Origin: Rhizobium lentis
GTDB lineage: Bacteria; Pseudomonadota; Alphaproteobacteria; Rhizobiales; Rhizobiaceae
NCBI RefSeq assembly: GCF_014200175.1
Contig: NZ_JACHBD010000003.1
Location: 248,001 to 312,000 of the forward strand
Reading direction: 5' to 3'
Length of the DNA stretch: 64,000 bases
Shown: in pieces, positions 8,119 to 16,485 of the stretch
Position numbering within the stretch: the stretch's first letter is position 1
Layout: every line of letters starts with the position of its first letter
Made by a program: the position numbers and the translations under genes
The notes under the pieces: model-generated
Database searches by the model: none
What the model saw: only the letters and a program-made list of their open reading frames with translations
Told to the model about the DNA's origin: nothing

Positions 8119-10161
8119 ATGAACCTTCATCTCGAAGCGGACGAGGATCCGCGCACCCGCCAGTTCATCGACGAACATAACGCGCTGTCCGACGCGGCAT
8201 TGAGGACGCCGGAATTCGCTGAGGATCGCGATGCGATCAAGACGCTGATCGAGCGTCAGGACCGGCTGATCGTGCCGATGCGCCGCGGCGGGTGGCTGTT
8301 TGATTTCCGTCAGTCCAAGGACAATCCGCTCGGCGTCTGGCTGCGCCTGCCGGCCGATCAGCAGCCGTTGCCGGAGGCCGATTGGGAGGAGGTCTTCGAT
8401 CTCGACGCCTTCTGCGTCGGCGAAGGCAAGCGCTGGACCTGGCGCGGCGTCGTCACCTGCCCCTGGGAACCGACGCGCGTGCTGCTCACGCTTTCGGACG
8501 GCGGCTCGGACCTTGTCCGCCTGCTCGAATTCGACGCAGAGAACAAAGAGATCGTGACGGGCGGCTTCGACACGCCGGCGGCGCGATCGCATGCCAATTG
8601 GCTAAGCCGCGACGAGATCTGCTATTTCGGCTCCATCGACCGATTTTCGGCGACCCGTTCGGGATGGCCGCGCGTCGGGCGGCGATTGAGACGCGGGCAA
8701 CGGCCGGAAGATGCCTCCATCCTCTTCGAAGCCGCCGACGAGGACGTCTATGGCTTCAATCTCGTAATCGACCCTGCCCTGTCGGGCACCTCAGCGGATG
8801 CCGGCTTGATCGACATCTTCGTCGCCGCGCACGAGATCGGCGTCGCCAGCGCCTATCTGATATCCGATGACGGCAGGCAACAGCGCATCGACCTGCCTAA
8901 GGAGGCGGACTTTCAGTTCAACCACGATCACTGCCTCTGGCGGGCAAAGACCGACGAGCGCGTTCCGACAGGCAGCCTGGTGCTGCAGCGCTTCGATCCG
9001 AACTCTCAGACAGTTCCGCTCGGGCCGGAGCGGATCTTGTTTCAACACGGTGAAGCCCAGTCGATCTCGCAGATGATGCTGATGCGCGAGTGGTGCGTGT
9101 TCATTGTCTCCGACCGGCTGCGCCCGCGTCTCATGGTGCTCGACCTGACGAAGCCCGATGCCGAACAGCGGGAAATCGCGCTGCCGGCGGATATCCAGAC
9201 GGCTCATTTCAGGCCGCTCCATGCGGATCTGCATCTCGGCGACGACACGCTCTACATCGTCGGTCAGGGTTTCCTGCAGCCACCCACCTGCTATCGCCTC
9301 GAACTTTCCGATCGCAGCAAGCCGCCCGAGCCGGTGTTGACCGCCGTGGCCCCGAGCTATTTCGATGCGACCGGCATGTCATCCGAGCTGCTGGAGGCGG
9401 TTTCCGAAGATGGAACGAGGGTTGCCTATCGGCTGGTCCTGCCGAGACAGTGGACCAGGGGCGCGCTGCCGGTGCTGATTTACGGTTATGGCGGCTTCGA
9501 CGTTGCGCTATCGCCGAATTATTCCGGCGTGACCGGTCGCTGGCTTGAGCAAGGCGGCGCCTATGCACAGGCTTATATCCGCGGCGGCGGTGAATTCGGG
9601 CCCGACTGGTATCGCAGCGCCAAACGGCAGGGGCGAGACAGGGCCTTTGCCGATTTCGTCGCCATCGCCCGCGATCTCGTCGCCCGCGGCTACACCGTGC
9701 CGTCGCGGATCGCCTGCCAAGGCGGCAGCAATGGCGGTCTGCTGACCGGCGTAATGCTGACGCGCTATCCGCACGATTTCGGCGCGATCTGGTGCCAGGT
9801 GCCGGTGCTCGATATGACCCGCTTCCACCTGTTCAGCGCAGGGCAGGCCTGGATGGACGAATATGGCGATCCGGAGGTCCAGGTGGATCGGGACTTCATG
9901 CTCGGTTATTCACCGCTTCACAATGTCAGGCCGGCGAGCGAGATCGCTTATCCGCCGATCTATATCGAAAGCTCCACCAATGACGACCGTGTGCACCCCT
10001 CGCATGCACGCCGCTTTGCCGCGCGGCTGGAGGAGGAAGGACACAAGCCGCTCTTCCATGAATTCGGCCTGGGCGGGCATGGCGGCGACGGCGATTCGCA
10101 AGAGCGCGCCGCCCGCGCGGCGATGGGTTACAGCTTCCTTCGCCAAACTATCATGAGATAG
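8119..10161 (+). CDS. prolyl oligopeptidase family serine peptidase (S9A)
   Basis: 680 residues. An N-terminal beta-propeller region (about 60-400) precedes an alpha/beta-hydrolase domain. The catalytic triad is readable: the nucleophile in GGSNGG near 537, Asp in NDDRVH near 621 and His in GGHGG near 654. These cytosolic enzymes cut short peptides after Pro or basic residues; oligopeptidase B and PEP are not separable by eye. AGGGAC lies just before the ATG. No signal peptide is seen. Confidence 0.9.
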   Translation: MNLHLEADEDPRTRQFIDEHNALSDAALRTPEFAEDRDAIKTLIERQDRLIVPMRRGGWLFDFRQSKDNPLGVWLRLPADQQPLPEADWEEVFDLDAFCVGEGKRWTWRGVVTCPWEPTRVLLTLSDGGSDLVRLLEFDAENKEIVTGGFDTPAARSHANWLSRDEICYFGSIDRFSATRSGWPRVGRRLRRGQRPEDASILFEAADEDVYGFNLVIDPALSGTSADAGLIDIFVAAHEIGVASAYLISDDGRQQRIDLPKEADFQFNHDHCLWRAKTDERVPTGSLVLQRFDPNSQTVPLGPERILFQHGEAQSISQMMLMREWCVFIVSDRLRPRLMVLDLTKPDAEQREIALPADIQTAHFRPLHADLHLGDDTLYIVGQGFLQPPTCYRLELSDRSKPPEPVLTAVAPSYFDATGMSSELLEAVSEDGTRVAYRLVLPRQWTRGALPVLIYGYGGFDVALSPNYSGVTGRWLEQGGAYAQAYIRGGGEFGPDWYRSAKRQGRDRAFADFVAIARDLVARGYTVPSRIACQGGSNGGLLTGVMLTRYPHDFGAIWCQVPVLDMTRFHLFSAGQAWMDEYGDPEVQVDRDFMLGYSPLHNVRPASEIAYPPIYIESSTNDDRVHPSHARRFAARLEEEGHKPLFHEFGLGGHGGDGDSQERAARAAMGYSFLRQTIMR

Positions 10162-10278
10162 ACGGGCCATCATGGGGTAGGATGAAGCAATAGAATGAAG
10201 GGAGAGCTTGTCGGCGCTCCTCTTTCTGCTACAAGACGCGCAATAAATCATACTTTTCACAGGTTCGAGCGAAACACC

Positions 10279-11205
10279 ATGTCTCCCATCAATCTCGCCA
10301 TCGTCGGCGTCGGCAAGATCGTCCGCGACCAGCACCTCCCCTCCATCGCCAAGAACGCCGATTTCAAACTCGTCGCCACGGCCAGCCGTCACGGCACGGT
10401 CGACGGCATCAACAGCTATACGACGATCGAGGCGATGCTCGACGCCGAGCCTTCGATCGACGCCGTTTCGCTCTGCATGCCGCCGCAGTACCGCTATGAG
10501 GCCGCTTATAAGGCGCTCGTCGCCGGCAAGCATGTCTTCCTGGAAAAGCCGCCCGGCGCGACGCTGAGCGAAGTGGCCGACCTGGAGGCGCTTGCCGGAA
10601 AGCAGGGCGCGTCGCTTTTTGCCAGCTGGCATTCGCGCTATGCGCCGGCGGTCGAAGCCGCCAAGGCGTTTCTTGCCTCGACCACGATCAAGAGCGTTCA
10701 TGTGATCTGGAAAGAGGATGTCCGCCACTGGCATCCGAACCAGGACTGGATCTGGCAGGCCGGCGGTCTTGGCGTTTTCGATCCCGGCATCAACGCGCTG
10801 TCGATCGTCACCCACATCCTGCCGCGGCCGATCTTCATCACCGAGGCGGTGCTCGAATTTCCCGAAAACCGCGATGCGCCGATCGCCGCCGACATTCATT
10901 TCCGCAATGCCGACGGCCTGCCGGTCCGCGCCGAATTCGACTGGCGCCAGACCGGCAAGCAGAGCTGGGACATTGTCGCCGAAACGGCAGCCGGCCAGAT
11001 GGTGCTTGCCGAAGGCGGCGCCAAGCTTTCGATCAACGGGACGCTGACCTTCGCCGAACCGGAGCAGGAATATCCCTCGCTCTACCGTCGCTTTGCCGAA
11101 ATCATCAAGGCCGGCAAATCGGATGTCGATCTGGCGCCGCTGCGCCATGTTGCCGACGCCTTCATGCTCGGCAAGCGGAAATTCGTCGAAGCCTTCCACG
11201 ATTGA
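10279..11205 (+). CDS. Gfo/Idh/MocA family dehydrogenase, probable D-galactose 1-dehydrogenase
   Basis: 308 residues from ATG 10279. The N-terminal Rossmann fold opens with NLAIVGVGKIVRDQHLP, and the family EKPPG motif (about 90) supplies the catalytic Lys region. The C-terminal domain is the beta-sheet dimer/substrate domain. The opening and the EKPP stretch resemble NAD(P)-dependent galactose 1-dehydrogenase of pseudomonads, also about 305 residues, so the first step of a De Ley-Doudoroff galactose route is plausible. No other galactose gene is adjacent. The longer frame from 10195 has no support. Confidence 0.8.
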   Translation: MSPINLAIVGVGKIVRDQHLPSIAKNADFKLVATASRHGTVDGINSYTTIEAMLDAEPSIDAVSLCMPPQYRYEAAYKALVAGKHVFLEKPPGATLSEVADLEALAGKQGASLFASWHSRYAPAVEAAKAFLASTTIKSVHVIWKEDVRHWHPNQDWIWQAGGLGVFDPGINALSIVTHILPRPIFITEAVLEFPENRDAPIAADIHFRNADGLPVRAEFDWRQTGKQSWDIVAETAAGQMVLAEGGAKLSINGTLTFAEPEQEYPSLYRRFAEIIKAGKSDVDLAPLRHVADAFMLGKRKFVEAFHD

Positions 11206-11215
11206 GCCACTTGGC

Positions 11216-11247
11216 GGTCCTTGCCCGTCAGCCCGACGGCAAGGACC
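11216..11247. terminator. strong hairpin between convergent dehydrogenase and holC genes
   Basis: GGTCCTTGCC (11216-11225) pairs with GGCAAGGACC (11238-11247), and the stem continues inward by three pairs past a bulged C. The loop is 5 nt. There is no T tract, but the position between convergent genes fits a shared terminator. Confidence 0.65.
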
Positions 11248-11260
11248 TAGAGGGGCCTGC

Positions 11261-11710
11261 TCAGGCCTTCTTCTCCCACCGTCCTTCCGGCGTCTGCTGC
11301 CAATAGGTGAGGTTATGCCCCTCGCCTTTCAGCCTCTTCCATTGCGCGCGCGCCGCTTCCAGTTGCTCCTGATCGTGACCGTCGAACATGAAGACGATGC
11401 GCTCGTAAGGGTCTGCCGGCGGCGGCTCGGCGCCGTCGACGATGAAACGCACCGTCGCCGCATTGGCGTTGTCCGACGTGACCGTCAAAAGCACCGGCTG
11501 GTTCTCGGCGAAATCGGCCTGGTCGGTGCCGTGCGGCAGGAAACTCTCTTCGCGGAACGTCCAAAGATGCGCATCGAGCGCATCGCGCCGCGCCGGCTCA
11601 CGCGTCTGAACGGCGACGCGCCAGCCGCGCTCGACGCTTTTGTCGATGAGCGGCGGAAGCGCGTCTTCCAGCCTGGATTCGGTCAGATGATAGAAGAGAA
11701 TGTCGGTCAT
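11261..11710 (-). CDS. holC: DNA polymerase III subunit chi
   Basis: 149 residues, starting [20 protein letters not shown], typical of HolC. In E. coli chi joins the clamp loader through psi and contacts SSB. The WxxFRxxSFLPHG segment and the C-terminal RWxxLKxxG stretch are characteristic. Its ATG overlaps the pepA stop by one base (TGATG on the minus strand), so it is translationally coupled to pepA, an arrangement common in alphaproteobacteria. Confidence 0.92.
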   Translation of the reverse strand: MTDILFYHLTESRLEDALPPLIDKSVERGWRVAVQTREPARRDALDAHLWTFREESFLPHGTDQADFAENQPVLLTVTSDNANAATVRFIVDGAEPPPADPYERIVFMFDGHDQEQLEAARAQWKRLKGEGHNLTYWQQTPEGRWEKKA

Positions 11711-13200
11711 CAGGCTTCATAATGGGCGCGGACGAGCTCGTCGAGCAGGCGCACGCCGAAACCCGATCCCCAGGACTGGTTGATCTCGTCCTGCGGCGAG
11801 CCCATCGCCGTGCCGGCAATATCGAGATGCGCCCAGGGCGTGTCCTGCACGAAACGCTTGAGGAAATGCGCTGCGGTGATCGAGCCGGCCTGGCGGCCGC
11901 CGGTGTTCTTCATGTCGGCGAACTTGCTGTCGATCAGCTTGTCGTAATCCTTGCCGAGCGGCATGCGCCAGAGTTTCTCGTTGGTCGAAAGGCCGGCTGC
12001 CGTCAGCTGGCCGGAAAGCTCATCGTCATTGGAAAACAGACCGGCATGAACATTGCCGAGCGCCACGACGATCGCGCCGGTCAGGGTGGCGAGATTGATC
12101 ATGAACTGCGGCTTGAAGCGATCATTGCAATACCAGAGCGCGTCGCAGAGCACGAGGCGGCCCTCGGCATCGGTATTGATCACCTCGATCGTCTGGCCGG
12201 ACATGGAGGTGACGATGTCACCGGGACGCTGGGCGTTGCCATCAGGCATGTTCTCGACCAGGCCGATGATGCCGACGGCGTTGACGGCCGCCTTGCGGGA
12301 GGCGAGCACATGCATCAGCCCGGTCACGGCTGCGGCGCCGCCCATATCGCCCTTCATGTCTTCCATCCCGGCGGCCGGCTTGATGGAAATGCCACCGGTA
12401 TCGAAGACGACGCCCTTGCCGATGAAGGCGACGGGACGATCCTTGGATTTGCCGCCTTTCCACTGCATGATCGCGAGACGCGGCGGGCGCACGGAACCCT
12501 GGGCGACGCCGAGCAAGGCGCCCATGCCAAGACGGCGCATTTCCTTCTCGGTCAGGATTTCCACGTCGACGCCGAGCTTTTCCAGCTCCTTTGCCCTGGC
12601 GGCGAATTCGACGGGGCCAAGTGCATTCGGCGGCTCGTTGACAAGGTCACGGGCAAGATTGACGCCGCCTGCGATCGCTTCGGAATCGGAAAATGCTTTC
12701 TTGGCGCCGGTCACGTCGGCGGTGACGATCGTCACCTTGACGGGTTTCGCCGGTTTCTCCTCGTCGTCATTCTTCTTTGTCTTATAGGCGTCGAAGCTGT
12801 AGCCCCGTAGCAGCATGCCGAGCGCAAAATCGGCGGCCGCGCGCGCGTCCGTCGTCAGGCCGGGGACGTCGAGGAAGACGGCAGCCTTGTCGGTATTCTT
12901 GATTTTCGATGCCGCAGCACCGCCGGCCTTCAGCCAGTCATGGGCGGTGAGTTCGGCGGCCTTGCCAAGCCCGAGGACGACGATGCGTTCGACCGGCGCA
13001 CCTTCCGGGGCGACGATATCGAGCGCGGCCATGGATTTGGCGGAGAATCGCGCGATCTTCGCAGCCTTGGCGATCACGCCTGCCGGATCGGCCGTTTCAG
13101 CGCCTGCGGCGCCGTCGGCCTCCGCAGTCTTCAACAGGATCGCCAGGCCGCCATGGAGCTTCGCCGACTTCGAGAATGAAATTTCAAACTTTGCTGACAT
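11710..13200 (-). CDS. pepA: leucyl aminopeptidase (M17, cytosol aminopeptidase)
   Basis: 496 residues from the ATG at 13200, which has GGAG 8 nt upstream; the longer frame to 13281 has no support. The C-terminal catalytic domain shows the two-metal site: [15 protein letters not shown] with its metal Asp, [10 protein letters not shown], and the signature NTDAEGRL. It releases N-terminal amino acids in the cytosol; some PepA proteins also bind DNA. It begins a pepA-holC operon. Confidence 0.95.
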   Translation of the reverse strand: MSAKFEISFSKSAKLHGGLAILLKTAEADGAAGAETADPAGVIAKAAKIARFSAKSMAALDIVAPEGAPVERIVVLGLGKAAELTAHDWLKAGGAAASKIKNTDKAAVFLDVPGLTTDARAAADFALGMLLRGYSFDAYKTKKNDDEEKPAKPVKVTIVTADVTGAKKAFSDSEAIAGGVNLARDLVNEPPNALGPVEFAARAKELEKLGVDVEILTEKEMRRLGMGALLGVAQGSVRPPRLAIMQWKGGKSKDRPVAFIGKGVVFDTGGISIKPAAGMEDMKGDMGGAAAVTGLMHVLASRKAAVNAVGIIGLVENMPDGNAQRPGDIVTSMSGQTIEVINTDAEGRLVLCDALWYCNDRFKPQFMINLATLTGAIVVALGNVHAGLFSNDDELSGQLTAAGLSTNEKLWRMPLGKDYDKLIDSKFADMKNTGGRQAGSITAAHFLKRFVQDTPWAHLDIAGTAMGSPQDEINQSWGSGFGVRLLDELVRAHYEA

Positions 13201-13344
13201 GTCTTCTCCGCTGGGATTCTCTGAAATCCGTCCCTGGCGGATAATTTCGCGTTTGTCGGGTCTGTCAATGGCTTGCGACACTTGTTATGGTCGCCCGCGG
13301 CCGTCCAGGCTCACATGTTTTCGTCAGTTTCGTAGATATTCGCG

Positions 13345-14118
13345 TTGACAGGTTTTTCGAAAAATCGATGGCGGGGCCCGGTGATCCGCCTGCCGAAGAC
13401 GAGTTTCGGTGCATTCATGCTGTTGTTCTGGGCGTGGTGGGGGCTGCTGATCGTCTTCCGCGCCTTCCCCGGGATCGACATCTATTTTTCCCAGCTTTTT
13501 TTCGTTGGCACCGAGTGCGACGCGACCGTCTCTGCCGGAAGCATCTGCGGCGGCTTTCCCTATCGCGACTCGGGGAACTTCGACCTGCTGCGCACCATCT
13601 TCTTCCGCCTCCCCTATGTCGTCGCGATCGTAATGGCGTGGAAACTCATCGAATGTTACCAGCAGCACGGCGCAACCTTCAACGCCGAGCGGGCGCGCAA
13701 GCTCAAAGTCGCCTTGGGAACGCTGCTGATCGGGCCGGTGCTGCTCGTCAATGTCATCCTGAAGGAACATTGGGGCCGGCCGCGGCCGGTGCAGACGGAT
13801 ATTTTCGGCGGCGCCTTGCATTTCGTCGAGGCCGGTTCGCTTGCCGGCAAATGCGTTTCAAACTGCTCCTTCGTCTCCGGCGAGGCGGCGAGCGCAGGAT
13901 GGCTGTTCTGCCTGCTGCTTTTCGTCCCGAAATCGCTGCGCTACGCGCTGGTGCCGCCCATCGCCGCGATCTCGATCCTTACGCCGGCCATGCGGCTATC
14001 CTTCGGCGCGCATTACCTCTCCGACGTGACGCTCGGATGGCTGTCCTCGCTTGTCGTCTTCGCAGCGCTGCTGGCGTTAACTGAGTCGCAACAGAGCCAA
14101 AAAAATTCTGAAATTTGA
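13345..14118 (+). CDS. PAP2 family membrane phosphatase, possibly lipid A phosphatase-like
   Basis: Up to 257 residues with about six membrane spans. PAP2 motifs: KEHWGRPRP, then FVSGEAA where most members have PSGH, then RLSFGAHYLSDV with the nucleophilic His and its Asp partner. The acid/base His of motif 2 is thus Glu here. Related rhizobial proteins act on lipid A or undecaprenyl pyrophosphate on the periplasmic face; LpxF-like function is a guess. The start is uncertain: TTG at 13345 has no ribosome site, and GTG near 13381 (245 residues) is an alternative. lptF follows 100 bp on. Confidence 0.75.
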   Translation: MTGFSKNRWRGPVIRLPKTSFGAFMLLFWAWWGLLIVFRAFPGIDIYFSQLFFVGTECDATVSAGSICGGFPYRDSGNFDLLRTIFFRLPYVVAIVMAWKLIECYQQHGATFNAERARKLKVALGTLLIGPVLLVNVILKEHWGRPRPVQTDIFGGALHFVEAGSLAGKCVSNCSFVSGEAASAGWLFCLLLFVPKSLRYALVPPIAAISILTPAMRLSFGAHYLSDVTLGWLSSLVVFAALLALTESQQSQKNSEI

Positions 14119-14137
14119 ATGAATTTTTGACACCTGC

Positions 14138-14157
14138 TTGTCGCAAAAGCGCGACAA
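14138..14157 (+). promoter_or_regulatory. small palindrome upstream of lptF
   Basis: TTGTCGC (14138-14144) and GCGACAA (14151-14157) are separated by 6 nt, in the leader of the lptFGD operon, just downstream of a TTGACA (14127-14132). No matching -10 is evident. It may be an operator or a leader stem. Confidence 0.35.
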
Positions 14158-14218
14158 AGAGCGTAGAGGGATTCTCCTGCAAGCCGTTTGGGGCCTGCAG
14201 GTGCTTTCAAGGGCCGGC

Positions 14219-15400
14219 ATGAAACTACTCGAGACATACATATTGCGGCGCGTCGGCCAGATGTTTCTCGTGGCGCTCCTGCCCGTGCTGGCGATCATTT
14301 GGACGACACAGGTGCTGCAGCGCATCAACCTCGTCACCGACAGCGGCCAGTCGATCGGGTCGTTCGCCAAGCTGGCGACGATGATCCTGCCGTCGATCAT
14401 TCCTGTCGTGCTGCCCTTCGCGCTTGTCATCGCCATCACCCAAACGCTGACGACGATGAACAACGATTCCGAGCTGACCGTCATCGACGCGGCCGGGGCA
14501 CGGCGCAGCATTCTGATCCGCCCGATCCTGCTGCTTGCCGCCGTCATCAGCGTCTTTTCCTTCTTCGTCGACAATATCGTCGAGCCGCGGGCAAAGACCG
14601 TGGCGCGTCAGATGATCGCCGAAACCTATGCCGATCTTCTCTCCTCGGTTATCGAGGAAAAAACCTTCCGCAAGATCGACGAGGGGCTCTATGTGCAGAT
14701 CTCGAAGCGTCTGGCGGGCCGCATGCTGAAGGGCCTGTTCGTCGCCGACGAGCGGGACCCGGCCTACGAGCTGATCTATTACGCCAAGGAAGGCGCGGTC
14801 GACGACACCGGCACGACGCTGATCATGCATGACGGCGAGGTGCATCGCAAAACGCCAGACGGCAACGTCTCGGTCATCAATTTTGATTCCTATTCCTTCG
14901 ACCTCTCTGACATGACGGAGAGCCGCGGTCAGGCGACGCTGAAAGCCAGCGACCGCGACCTGTGGTTCCTGTTCAATCCGGATCCGAACGACAAAGACTA
15001 TACGATCCGGCCGCAGAGCTATCGCGCCGAGTTGCATCGGCGACTGACGGACTGGATCCTGCCCGTCGTCTTTGCCCTGTTTTCGCTGGCGATCGCCGGC
15101 GATGCGCGGTCGCATCGCGAAGCACGGCTGCATCCGATGGTGAGCGCGCTCGCCTATGCCTTCGCGTTCCGATGGGCTGCGTTCTACGCGGCGAACCAAA
15201 TCGACACCGATCCGGAATATATCGCCGTTCTCTACGCCATCCCGATCGTCAGCAGCATCGTCTCGATCATCTTCCTCAGCATGCACAAGCGGCTCGTCAT
15301 GCCTTCGTTCATCCGGGAGCGGATATCGGCTTCCTGGAGACGCACGCAGGAAAGACTGCTTGCCGCGACCAGCAGGTCCGGCGGGGGCGCTGCCCAATGA
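14219..15400 (+). CDS. lptF: LPS export ABC transporter permease LptF
   Basis: 393 residues from ATG 14219. It has the YjgP/YjgQ layout: about three N-terminal membrane helices, a periplasmic beta-jellyroll-like domain (about 120-280) and three C-terminal helices. With LptG and the LptB ATPase (not in this window) it extracts LPS from the inner membrane and passes it to the LptA/LptD bridge. The stop overlaps the lptG start. The open frame extends upstream to 14138, but conserved sequence begins MKLLETYILRRVGQMF. Confidence 0.93.
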   Translation: MKLLETYILRRVGQMFLVALLPVLAIIWTTQVLQRINLVTDSGQSIGSFAKLATMILPSIIPVVLPFALVIAITQTLTTMNNDSELTVIDAAGARRSILIRPILLLAAVISVFSFFVDNIVEPRAKTVARQMIAETYADLLSSVIEEKTFRKIDEGLYVQISKRLAGRMLKGLFVADERDPAYELIYYAKEGAVDDTGTTLIMHDGEVHRKTPDGNVSVINFDSYSFDLSDMTESRGQATLKASDRDLWFLFNPDPNDKDYTIRPQSYRAELHRRLTDWILPVVFALFSLAIAGDARSHREARLHPMVSALAYAFAFRWAAFYAANQIDTDPEYIAVLYAIPIVSSIVSIIFLSMHKRLVMPSFIRERISASWRRTQERLLAATSRSGGGAAQ

Positions 15401-16485
15401 TGTTCGGAACATTGTCGCGTTATTTCTTTCGCCGCTACCTGGCGACGACGGGCTGGTTCCTGATCGGCGTGTCGGCGATCGCCTTTCTCCTCGATTTCAG
15501 CGAGACGGCGGGCCGCATGTCCGGCCTGCCCGGCTACACCATCGGTGGCGGCATCGTGATGACCGCCGTGCGCCTGCCGCTCATCCTGCAGCAGACAATC
15601 CCCTTCATCGCGCTCTTCGTCGGCATGACGGTGCTGATCGGGCTCAATCGCAAATATGAGCTCGTCGTTACCCGCGCGGCCGGCATCTCGGTCTGGCAGT
15701 TCATGTTTCCCTTCATCGCCGGTTCGCTGGCGCTCGGCGTGCTGACGATGACGGCGCTCAACCCGCTTGCCGCCTGGGGGCAACGCCAGGCACTGCTCGT
15801 CGAATCCGACTGGCGCGGCGAAAACGCGGTTCTGCGTAAGGCACCGCAGATTCCGTGGCTGCGCCAGATCAGCGGCCGCGACGATGTCATCATCGGCGCC
15901 CAGACGGTCCAGGAGAACGGCACCAAGCTGGTTGACGCCGTGTTGATCCATTTCGATTCAAGCGGCCGAGTCATTCTGAGACAGGATGCCGCCACGGCAA
16001 AGTTGGAAGATGGTTACTGGCAGCTTAACGGTGTCGTTGAGCGTAAGCCTGGGGAAATCCCGCTGCGCAAAGCTTCGGTCCAACTTCGCACCAATCTGAA
16101 ACAGGATTTCGTCCAGGAGCGGCTGACAGCGCCGGAAACAATTGGTTTCTTTGACCTTTCCAACCGCATCGCGGCGGCCAAATCCTTCGGCATCTCGACC
16201 AAGGCATTGGAGACGCAATTCAACTCTCTGTTGTCCCAGCCATTGCTGCTGGTGGCCATGACTCTCATTGCTGCAACAGTGTCCCTAAAATTTAGCCGGT
16301 TCAACCAATCCCGCCCCGTGATTCTGGGTGGAATCCTGTCAGGCTTCATGCTTTATGTCATCACCGTGCTTGTAAAAGCATTCGGAAGCAGTGGAGTCGT
16401 GCCTCCCTTCGTGGCGACCTGGATACCGGTGGTCGTCGCGCTGGCCTTGGGCGCGACTATTTTGCTTCATCAGGAGGACGGCTAG
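15397..16485 (+). CDS. lptG: LPS export ABC transporter permease LptG
   Basis: 362 residues, partner of LptF and of the same fold: MMFGTLSRYFFRRYLATTG then helices, a periplasmic domain and C-terminal helices. It starts with ATGATG; the first ATG overlaps the lptF TGA by ATGA, the usual sign of coupled translation. The last base of its TAG stop is the first base of the lptD GTG start, so three export genes are read with no gaps. Confidence 0.93.
   Translation: MMFGTLSRYFFRRYLATTGWFLIGVSAIAFLLDFSETAGRMSGLPGYTIGGGIVMTAVRLPLILQQTIPFIALFVGMTVLIGLNRKYELVVTRAAGISVWQFMFPFIAGSLALGVLTMTALNPLAAWGQRQALLVESDWRGENAVLRKAPQIPWLRQISGRDDVIIGAQTVQENGTKLVDAVLIHFDSSGRVILRQDAATAKLEDGYWQLNGVVERKPGEIPLRKASVQLRTNLKQDFVQERLTAPETIGFFDLSNRIAAAKSFGISTKALETQFNSLLSQPLLLVAMTLIAATVSLKFSRFNQSRPVILGGILSGFMLYVITVLVKAFGSSGVVPPFVATWIPVVVALALGATILLHQEDG

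Noticed and set aside
9910-11199. 429-codon leftward open frame
   Set aside because: It covers the Gfo/Idh/MocA gene and the end of the peptidase gene in antisense and shows no family motif.
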